This document shows, piece by piece, positions 1 to 4,974 of a stretch of DNA of 7,792 bases (positions within the stretch are counted from its first letter, which is position 1; every line of letters begins with the position of its first letter). Made by a program: the position numbers and the translations under genes. The stretch comes from Actinomycetota bacterium (GTDB taxonomy: Bacteria; Actinomycetota; Actinomycetes; Streptosporangiales; Streptosporangiaceae): assembly GCA_003168295.1 (NCBI GenBank), contig PMST01000658.1, forward strand, positions 1-7,792, in the 5' to 3' direction. A model generated the notes under the pieces. That model saw only the letters and a list, made by a program, of their open reading frames with translations. It was not told the origin of the DNA and made no database searches.

Positions 1-281
1 CGCGCCGCGGTCTGGCCCGACCACACCACCCACCGCGGCCGCAGCGCCTCGTCCGCCCGCAGGAGTCCGGCCGCCAGGCCGCTCGCGGTCACCCCGTCCA
101 AGCCGACCGCCTTCGAGGTGACACCGGCAGCCGTGCTCGTCCCCGCGGCCGCGGCCCAGGAGCCCTTGGCCGTGGCCAGCCCGATTCCCAGCGCGGGGGA
201 AATGACCAGCCCCACGAGGTCGCCGCGGGCCACGCCAGCCTGCCGCAGCGACGTCACTAGGTCCGCGCCCGGGCCCGTCAT
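1..281 (-). CDS. Unidentified protein, N-terminal 93 residues only (partial); possibly an exonuclease/DNA polymerase-like protein
   Basis: An open frame reads leftward from an ATG at 279-281 to the window edge with no stop, giving 93 codons. The peptide begins MTGPGADLVTSLRQAGVARG and ends with R81-PRWVVWSGQTAA. It is Ala/Gly/Leu-rich, with a likely buried strand at residues 22-37 (LVGLVISPALGIGLAT) and no signal peptide or membrane segment. The pattern of an early hydrophobic strand followed by 'RPRWVxWS' resembles, from memory, the N-terminus of the actinobacterial 'bifunctional 3'-5' exonuclease/DNA polymerase' family, but no catalytic motif lies inside the visible part, so this is a weak guess. 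No convincing Shine-Dalgarno sequence precedes the ATG, so the start could be further inside. It lies 146 bp downstream of the transporter operon on the same strand. I see no clear promoter or terminator in the gap, so read-through from the operon is possible. Confidence 0.5.
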   Translation of the reverse strand, partial: MTGPGADLVTSLRQAGVARGDLVGLVISPALGIGLATAKGSWAAAAGTSTAAGVTSKAVGLDGVTASGLAAGLLRADEALRPRWVVWSGQTAA

Positions 282-427
282 CGGGCCACCGCCACAGACG
301 CACTCACCATGGACCAACCTTGCCACGGATGTACCGGCGCCCGCGGGCAGGCGGGGGCGGCACGCTGTTACCCGATTTCCGGTGACTGCCACCACGGATC
401 GTTCGGAAAAATGCTGGTGAAGCGGCC

Positions 428-1327
428 TCAGCGCATGACGACGGAGCCCAGGCTGCGCATGACCTGCTTGCGCATCACGATGAACAAGACCACCAGGGGC
501 AGCACGGACAGCAGGACGGCGGCCATCACGGCGGGGACGTTGATGGCGTACTGGCCCTCGAGCTTGGTCAGGCCGAGCGGTAGTACGGCCACGCTGTTGG
601 ACTGGGTCAGGACGAGCGGCAGGATGAAGTTATTCCAGACGTTCAGGCCGTCGTAGATGCTCAGCGTGGCCAGCACCGGCTTCGCCAGCGGCACGATCAG
701 CCGGCGGAAGACCGTCCACTCGGTGCCGCCGTCGACCAGCATGGCGTTGATGAGCTCACGCGGGATGTCCCGGACGAAGCTCACCATGATCATCACCGAC
801 ACCGGGACGGCCGCGGCGCTCATCGTGAGCATCAGCGCGAACAGCGTGTCGTACAGGTGCAGCTTGTAGATGAGCAGGTACAACGGCACGATGATGGCCT
901 GGATGGGGATGGCCAGGCCGAGCAGCAGGATGCGGAACGAGGCCGACGCTGCCCGGGTCGACCGCCGGACGATGCGGAACGCCGCGCCGAGGCAGGTCGA
1001 CACCGTGAGCACGATGCAGACCACCGTGATGATCACGCTGTTGAGCAGGTAGCGGCCCAGCCCGGCGCCGAACACCGTGCCGTACTCGCCCAGGCTCAGG
1101 CCGCCCTTGGGCAGCCACGGATTCTCGGTCAGGTAGTTGCCCTGGCTGCGGAAGCTGGCCAGCACCATGTAGTAGATCGGCGCGATCACCACCACCAGCC
1201 AGGCCGTGGCGAGCAGGAATGCGACCACCCGGCCCGGGCTCAGCCGGCGGCGGGCGCGGGACGGCGCCGGAGCGCCGCGGTCCGGCCCGGACCCGGAGCG
1301 GACCGGCCGAGTCACCACCTGGCTCAC
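428..1327 (-). CDS. ABC sugar transporter permease, MalG-like (CUT1, second membrane subunit)
   Basis: This is a 299-residue inner-membrane permease of a carbohydrate ABC importer, MalG/BPD_transp_1 type. A basic cytoplasmic N-tail (residues 1-33) precedes the first membrane helix at about 34-57. Further hydrophobic segments lie at about 93-118, 132-153, 162-184, 218-240 and 266-285. The cytoplasmic EAA loop, which docks on the ATPase, is at about 191-213 (ELINAMLVDGG...VPL). It keeps the D-G pair but has N-A-M where the usual form is E-A-A. WNNFILPLVL (231-240) is typical of MalG homologues. The start is GTG at 1325-1327, because AGGAGGG stands 6 nt upstream; the frame is open to 1861 but that upstream part is only the shadow of the preceding gene. 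Its GTGA overlaps the TGA of the MalF-like gene by 4 nt, implying translational coupling. It is the last clear gene of the transporter operon. Confidence 0.93.
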   Translation of the reverse strand: MSQVVTRPVRSGSGPDRGAPAPSRARRRLSPGRVVAFLLATAWLVVVIAPIYYMVLASFRSQGNYLTENPWLPKGGLSLGEYGTVFGAGLGRYLLNSVIITVVCIVLTVSTCLGAAFRIVRRSTRAASASFRILLLGLAIPIQAIIVPLYLLIYKLHLYDTLFALMLTMSAAAVPVSVMIMVSFVRDIPRELINAMLVDGGTEWTVFRRLIVPLAKPVLATLSIYDGLNVWNNFILPLVLTQSNSVAVLPLGLTKLEGQYAINVPAVMAAVLLSVLPLVVLFIVMRKQVMRSLGSVVMR

Positions 1328-2265
1328 GCGGCACCCTCCTGCTGGCTCGCTATCGAGCCGAACCCGCTGAACCGGACGAGTCCGAGGGCGACGCCGACGC
1401 CGATCACGCCCAGCACGACGGCGAGCACGCTGGCGTAGCCGAACTCGTTCTGGGAAAACGCGGCCTGGTACATGTCGAGCGAGAGCACCCGCGTGGTGTA
1501 GCCAGGACCGCCGTTGGTCATGATGTAGATGATGTCGAAGTAGGTGAGCGACCCGACGATGATCAGCGTGCTCGACGTGACGACGGTGTAGCGGAGCTGG
1601 GGGAGCGTGACCCGCCAGAACAGCTGTGCGGGGCTGGCGCCGTCCAGCCGCGCGGCTTCGTACAGCACGGGCGGGATCTGCCTGCGGCCCATCTGGTAGA
1701 GCAGCGAGTGGAACGGGATGAACTGCCAGGCAATCAGCGCGATCACCACGTACAGCGTGATCTGCGGGTTGCCGAGCCAGTTCTGCTGACCGAAGCCGAG
1801 GTTCAGGGACTTCGACAGCGCGGTAAGACCACCGAAGTTCGGGTCGAGCAGGGCTTCCCACATCAGCGCGATGCCCGCCGTGGACAGCAGCAGCGGCAGC
1901 ACGTACAGCGCCGCGTACACCGAACGGTAGCGCTGCTTGCCCGCGGTGAACATGCCGAGCGCGATCGAGATCGGTGTCTGCACGACCCAGCTGATCACCA
2001 CCACCTTGGCCGTGACGACCAGCGCCTGCCGGGCCAGCGGGTCATGCGCGAACTGCACCCAGTTCGCCCCGCCGGCCCACTGCGGCGTGCCGAGCCCGTT
2101 CCACCGGAACAGGCTCAGGGCCACCGCGCCCAGCATCGGCACCGCGATGAACACGCCGAACAGCGCCATGGCCGGGGCCAGCCCGGCCAGGTCAGCCAGG
2201 CCCCGGCTGTGGCTGGGGTGGCTGACCTGCCGCGGCGTCACCGCGGGCGCGGGCCGGCTAGGCAC
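1324..2265 (-). CDS. ABC sugar transporter permease, MalF-like (CUT1, first membrane subunit)
   Basis: This is a 313-residue inner-membrane permease that pairs with the MalG-like protein to form the import channel. Hydrophobic helices lie at about 27-53, 82-106, 114-136, 169-190, 227-249 and 277-300. The EAA loop is close to canonical at 202-222 (YEAARLDGASPAQLF...LP) and should bind the coupling helix groove of the ATPase. The short motif 'IYIMTNGGPG' at 246-255 is characteristic of MalF/UgpA-type permeases. The start used is GTG at 2263-2265, which lies inside the end of the binding-protein gene (8-nt overlap). No strong Shine-Dalgarno sequence precedes it, so translation probably depends on ribosomes finishing the upstream gene. 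GTG at codon 9 is an alternative start. No ATP-binding subunit is encoded anywhere in the window. Confidence 0.93.
   Translation of the reverse strand: MPSRPAPAVTPRQVSHPSHSRGLADLAGLAPAMALFGVFIAVPMLGAVALSLFRWNGLGTPQWAGGANWVQFAHDPLARQALVVTAKVVVISWVVQTPISIALGMFTAGKQRYRSVYAALYVLPLLLSTAGIALMWEALLDPNFGGLTALSKSLNLGFGQQNWLGNPQITLYVVIALIAWQFIPFHSLLYQMGRRQIPPVLYEAARLDGASPAQLFWRVTLPQLRYTVVTSSTLIIVGSLTYFDIIYIMTNGGPGYTTRVLSLDMYQAAFSQNEFGYASVLAVVLGVIGVGVALGLVRFSGFGSIASQQEGAA
1334..1340 (-). promoter_or_regulatory. Ribosome binding site of the MalG-like permease gene
   Basis: The minus strand reads AGGAGGG here, 6 nt before the GTG at 1325-1327. It lies inside the last codons of the MalF-like gene and decides the start of the second permease. 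Confidence 0.8.
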
Positions 2266-3598
2266 CGGAAGGCTGGCTGTCCATCGTGGCCGCGAACTTT
2301 TGCGGGGTCATCGATAGCTCGAAGACCTGGGCCAGGTCAGCCAGCATCGGCGTCGCCTCCTGCGGCGGCACCGCCTGGTCCCAGGAGTACTGGAAGCTCG
2401 GCGCCTGCTGGACCGAGCTGTAGATGGTCTGGTCGTAGGAGGACAGCTGCTGGCCGGCGAACAGGTCGGTGGCACCCTTGATGACCGGGACCTCGCCCGC
2501 GCCCACGGTGGCCTTGGCGTAGGAGGCCGAGGCCAGCACGGTCTGCATGAAGGCTTCCGCCGCGCTCTTTTGCGCCGGGCTGGCCTTGCTGGCGATGGAG
2601 ACGTAGCTGGCCGTGTTGCCGGCCAGGTCAGAGGGGTTGCCGACGCCGCCTGCGACCGAGGGGAACGCCGCCATGCCGAGGTCGTCGCCGGTCACGAAGG
2701 ACTTGTCCAGGCCGAGCAGCTGCGAGATGTCCCAGTCGCCCATCAGCTGGATGGCGGCCTTGCCGCTGTAGACCAGCGCGTCGGAGCCGCCGCCGCTGTA
2801 GTGCAGGGAGTCATAGCCGCTCTGGAACGCGCCCGCCCGGGCGAGCTGCTGGATGTCGGCGAGCGCCTTGATGATCGCGGGGTTGGACCAGGCGCCTGCC
2901 TTGCCGAGCTCGATCGAGGAGAAGACCCCCGGACCGCCGATCCGGTCGGTCAGGTACTCCAGGTACATCAGGCCCGGCCACTGATCGCCGTTGGCCAGCG
3001 AGATCGGCGCGTAGCCGTGCGCCTTGAGCGTGCTCACCGCGGCCAGCAGGCCGGAGAAGGTGGTCGGGAAGCTCAGGTGAAGCTTGCTGAAGATGGTCTT
3101 GTTGTAGAAGAAGTAGACCGGCTGGGTGCCCTCGATCGGCACGCCGTAGAGCTTGCCGTTGAAGGTCACGGCACCGAGCGAGGACGGCAGGAAGTCCGAG
3201 GCCCAGCCCGGGTTGCCGAGGGAGGCGACGTCGCCCGCGTCGATGAACTGCTTGAGCGGGCCGCCGCCCCAGGTCCAGAAGATGGTCGGCGGATTGCCTG
3301 CGCCCATCGCCAGCTGGATCTTCTGCTTGTACGACTGGTTCTCGATGAAGTCGATCGTGATCGTGTCGCCGGGGTGGCTCTTCTCGAAGGAGGAGACCGC
3401 CTGGTTGATCACGGTGTTGGCCGGACTCGGGCCGGTGGTGACGAGCCACATGGTCAGGTTGTTGCCGCCGGCCTTGGCCGTCGGCGACGCCTTTCCGCCG
3501 CCCGCGGCCGAACCGCACGCCGCGAGCGCCACCGTCATGGCCGCCGCGGCCGTGAGCATCAGCCATCTTCGGCTGCCTGTTCTACGCATGCTGGTCAT
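2258..3598 (-). CDS. Extracellular sugar-binding lipoprotein of a CUT1 ABC importer
   Basis: This is a 446-residue family 1 (MalE-like) solute-binding protein that delivers an oligosaccharide to the two permeases encoded downstream. The N-terminus has Arg-rich residues 5-11, a hydrophobic core and a lipobox (L-A-A-C) with Cys28, so it should be a membrane-anchored lipoprotein. S9-R-R-W-L-M loosely resembles a Tat signal, so Tat export is possible. The mature protein starts with a Gly/Ser/Ala linker. Family-type segments include NLTMWLVTTG (47-56), PTIFWTWGGG (104-113), KLYGVPIEGTQPVYFFYNK (149-167) and GKAAIQLMGDWD (279-290). The WGGG stretch is reminiscent of xylobiose/beta-glucoside binders, but ligand specificity cannot be read from sequence alone. 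The start is ATG at 3596-3598, chosen because AGGAGGAG is just upstream and the signal peptide follows; the frame stays open upstream to 3730 through the leader. An ATG three codons later is less well spaced. It is the first gene of the operon. Confidence 0.94.
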   Translation of the reverse strand: MTSMRRTGSRRWLMLTAAAAMTVALAACGSAAGGGKASPTAKAGGNNLTMWLVTTGPSPANTVINQAVSSFEKSHPGDTITIDFIENQSYKQKIQLAMGAGNPPTIFWTWGGGPLKQFIDAGDVASLGNPGWASDFLPSSLGAVTFNGKLYGVPIEGTQPVYFFYNKTIFSKLHLSFPTTFSGLLAAVSTLKAHGYAPISLANGDQWPGLMYLEYLTDRIGGPGVFSSIELGKAGAWSNPAIIKALADIQQLARAGAFQSGYDSLHYSGGGSDALVYSGKAAIQLMGDWDISQLLGLDKSFVTGDDLGMAAFPSVAGGVGNPSDLAGNTASYVSIASKASPAQKSAAEAFMQTVLASASYAKATVGAGEVPVIKGATDLFAGQQLSSYDQTIYSSVQQAPSFQYSWDQAVPPQEATPMLADLAQVFELSMTPQKFAATMDSQPSGA

Positions 3599-3602
3599 GG
3601 CA

Positions 3603-3610
3603 CTCCTCCT
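3603..3610 (-). promoter_or_regulatory. Ribosome binding site of the binding-protein gene
   Basis: The minus strand reads AGGAGGAG, with its GGAGG core 6 nt before the ATG at 3596-3598. It is a strong Shine-Dalgarno match and fixes the start. It directly abuts the 3' arm of a leader hairpin ending at 3612. Confidence 0.85.
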
Positions 3611-3611
3611 G

Positions 3612-3649
3612 GCTCCGCAGGGGACCGGAGCGCCGCGGGGGACCGGCGC
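3612..3649 (-). repeat. Two tandem 18-bp repeats forming twin GC-rich hairpins in the transporter-operon leader
   Basis: Units at 3615-3632 and 3633-3650 match at 15 of 18 positions, and a third partial unit starts at 3651 and runs into the operator. Each unit supports a 6-bp stem with an 8-nt loop: 3612-3617 with 3626-3631, and 3630-3635 with 3644-3649. The stems differ by a compensatory T:A to G:C change (3614/3629 versus 3632/3647). In the mRNA they lie between the operator and the ribosome site, so they could affect stability or translation. This is inference; chance structure in GC-rich DNA is the alternative. Confidence 0.5.
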
Positions 3650-3658
3650 ACCGCAGGG

Positions 3659-3697
3659 ACCACGTTCGAAACATTTAGAAAACATTTCGAACGTGGT
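3659..3697. promoter_or_regulatory. 13-bp inverted repeat, probable operator of the transporter operon
   Basis: ACCACGTTCGAAA (3659-3671) and TTTCGAACGTGGT (3685-3697) are perfect inverted copies separated by 13 nt. The AT-rich centre contains a further imperfect TTTAGAAA at 3674-3681. TAGAAA-N3-TTTCGA (3676-3690) therefore resembles the operator in front of the repressor gene, and TCGAAA-N2-TTTAGA (3666-3679) overlaps it. The repeat begins at the transcription start expected from the promoter at 3702-3730, where a bound LacI-type repressor would block initiation or early elongation. The likely binder is the divergently encoded LacI protein (inference). Confidence 0.78.
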
Positions 3698-3701
3698 GGT
3701 C

Positions 3702-3730
3702 ATACTAGAGAGCGGTATGCGGCCGGTCAA
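3702..3730 (-). promoter_or_regulatory. Sigma-70-type promoter of the transporter operon
   Basis: Read on the minus strand there is a -35 box TTGACC (3725-3730), a 17-nt spacer and a -10 box TAGTAT (3702-3707). Both boxes are close to the housekeeping consensus and the spacing is ideal. Transcription would start near 3695, at the edge of the long inverted repeat, giving a leader of roughly 97 nt before the binding-protein ATG. Confidence 0.7.
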
Positions 3731-3787
3731 CCCTTAGCTCCCCTTACGTTACAAGTTCCCTGATCGGTCTGTACGACGAGTTTTCCC

Positions 3788-3817
3788 GTGACTTTCCCGC
3801 CTCAGGTGAGTTACCAT
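3788..3817 (+). promoter_or_regulatory. Probable promoter of the repressor-glycosidase transcript
   Basis: A -35-like GTGACT (3788-3793) and a -10-like TACCAT (3812-3817) are separated by 18 nt. The match is weaker than that of the divergent promoter. The predicted start, near 3823-3825, coincides with the left edge of the operator at 3825-3839, which supports the assignment. Confidence 0.4.
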
Positions 3818-3824
3818 CCCGTCA

Positions 3825-3839
3825 TCGAAACTATTTCGA
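3825..3839. promoter_or_regulatory. Palindromic operator in front of the LacI-family gene
   Basis: TCGAAA-CTA-TTTCGA is a perfect inverted repeat with 6-bp arms and a 3-nt centre, 7 nt before the ATG at 3847. It shares its half-site with the long inverted repeat at 3659-3697, so the same regulator probably binds both. Its place at the predicted transcription start suggests autorepression together with control of the downstream glycosidase gene. Confidence 0.72.
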
Positions 3840-3846
3840 ATGGCCG

Positions 3847-4974
3847 ATGATAGGAGGAGTGCTGTCCAGCAGCGAGCATGCGCCTGAGCGGGCCGCTACG
3901 GTTCTATCTGTGCCGCGTATCAGCTCCGATGCCACCGACCCGCCCGGCGATAACCGCCGCACGACGGGGCGCACCACCCTGGCGGCCATCGCGGCCGAGG
4001 CCGGGGTCTCGCTGCCCACCGTGTCGAAGGTCGTCAACGGCCGTCCCGACGTCGCGGCCGGCACCCGGGCCCGGGTCGAGCGGCTGCTCGACGAGCACCA
4101 CTACGCCCGGACCGGCGCGGGACGGCAGCGGCGATCGGGTCTTATCGACCTCGTGTTCAACGGCCTGGACAGCCCCTGGGCCGTGGAGATCCTCCGCGGC
4201 GCCGAGGAGTGGGCCACGAGCCATGAGACCGGCGTCGCCGTCTCGGCGGTCCGGCACGGCAACGCCCGGCCCGCCAGCTGGACCAGCGCGCTGGCCAGCC
4301 ACGACACCGACGGCGTGATCCTGGTGATCTCCGACCCCACCGCCGAGCAGCTGGAGCAGCTGCGTAGCGCCGGCATCCCGCTGGTCGTGGTCGACCCGGC
4401 GAACCCCCCGCCGCCCGAGCTCCCCAGCGTCGGCGCGACGAACTGGGCCGGCGGCCTGGCCGCCACCGAGCACCTGCTCGGCCTGGGGCACCGCCGGATC
4501 GCCGCCATCGGCGGGCCCGAGGACTACCTGTGCAGCCGGGCCAGGATCGACGGGTACCGCTCGGCGCTCGATCGGGCCGGCGTCGCCTTTGACCAGGCCC
4601 TGGTCCGGCACGGGGACTTCCAGCACGAGGGCGGTTTCGTGCGCGGCGGCGAACTGCTCGACCTGCCGGACCGCCCGACCGCCATCTTCGCGGGCAACGA
4701 CCAGCACGCGCTGGGCGTCTACGAGGCGGCGCGCCAGCGCGCGCTGCGCATCCCGCAGGACCTGAGCGTGGTCGGTTTCGACGACCTTCCCGTCGCCCGC
4801 TGGCTCTCACCGCCGCTGACCACGGTGCGCCAGCCGCTGGCCGAGATGGGCCGGGCGGCCGCGCAGATGCTCGGCGAGCTCATCGAGGACCGGCCGCTGG
4901 GCAGCAGGCGCGTCGAGCTGTCGACCGAGCTGATCGCGCGTGAATCCACCGGACCCCTGGGAGCAGCCAGATGA
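3847..4974 (+). CDS. LacI-family transcriptional repressor, probable regulator of the sugar cluster
   Basis: The longest frame gives 375 residues. The LacI helix-turn-helix is at about 43-69 (TTLAAIAAEAGVSLPTVSKV..NGRPDVA), followed by the hinge helix with ARVERLLDE (75-83) and then a periplasmic-binding-protein-like sugar-sensing domain. Conserved segments include GIPLVVVD (176-183), GHRRIAAIGG (214-223), PTAIFAGNDQHALGVYEAAR (277-296) and DLSVVGFDDLPVARWLSPPL (305-324). It should dimerise, bind the two CGAAA/TTTCG operators and release DNA when it binds the imported sugar or a breakdown product (family knowledge plus inference). The 42 residues before the helix-turn-helix exceed what is usual, so the start is doubtful: ATG 3847 is the outer limit, and GTG 3859, CTG 3862 and GTG 3910 are alternatives. 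It is divergent from the transporter operon, and its TGA overlaps the glycosidase ATG by 4 nt. Confidence 0.93.
   Translation: MIGGVLSSSEHAPERAATVLSVPRISSDATDPPGDNRRTTGRTTLAAIAAEAGVSLPTVSKVVNGRPDVAAGTRARVERLLDEHHYARTGAGRQRRSGLIDLVFNGLDSPWAVEILRGAEEWATSHETGVAVSAVRHGNARPASWTSALASHDTDGVILVISDPTAEQLEQLRSAGIPLVVVDPANPPPPELPSVGATNWAGGLAATEHLLGLGHRRIAAIGGPEDYLCSRARIDGYRSALDRAGVAFDQALVRHGDFQHEGGFVRGGELLDLPDRPTAIFAGNDQHALGVYEAARQRALRIPQDLSVVGFDDLPVARWLSPPLTTVRQPLAEMGRAAAQMLGELIEDRPLGSRRVELSTELIARESTGPLGAAR
3852..3859 (+). promoter_or_regulatory. Shine-Dalgarno-like AGGAGGAG near the start of the LacI-family gene
   Basis: AGGAGGAG lies downstream of the most upstream in-frame ATG (3847) and just before the in-frame codons GTG 3859 and CTG 3862. 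AGGAGGAGTG also precedes the binding-protein start on the other strand. If it is the working ribosome site, the ATG at 3847 is not the start. CTG 3862 is the best spaced in-frame candidate (4 nt from GGAGG); GTG 3859 would be only 1 nt away. Confidence 0.5.

Noticed and set aside
339..397. Possible terminator behind the transporter operon (GCCCGCGGGC palindrome at 339-348; GGTG/CACC stem at 381-393)
   Set aside because: The palindrome has no real loop and the second stem is only 4 bp, with no U-run in the right place. Neither is good enough to call.
118..656. Two plus-strand frames of 100 and 115 codons (118-420 and 309-656)
   Set aside because: They overlap the left partial gene and the end of the MalG-like gene on the other strand, show no family features, and have no convincing ribosome site.
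428..1861. A 477-codon minus-strand frame extending the MalG-like permease upstream
   Set aside because: The extra 178 residues are Arg/His/Pro-rich and lie opposite the MalF-like reading frame as a frame shadow. A good ribosome site and GTG at 1325-1327 mark the real start.
1219..2481. A 420-codon plus-strand frame
   Set aside because: It lies antisense to both permease genes and the end of the binding-protein gene. Its composition is Arg/Gly/Pro/Glu-rich with no recognisable domain, as expected for an antisense shadow in GC-rich DNA.
3599..3730. An N-terminal extension of the binding protein starting at 3730
   Set aside because: It would place the signal peptide 45 residues inside the protein and translate through the promoter, operator and tandem repeats. 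The ATG at 3596-3598 has a strong ribosome site and an immediate lipoprotein signal.
2570..3763. A 397-codon plus-strand frame across the binding-protein gene and control region
   Set aside because: It has shadow-like composition, runs through the promoter and both leader repeats, and has no domain or ribosome site. The opposite strand encodes a complete lipoprotein.
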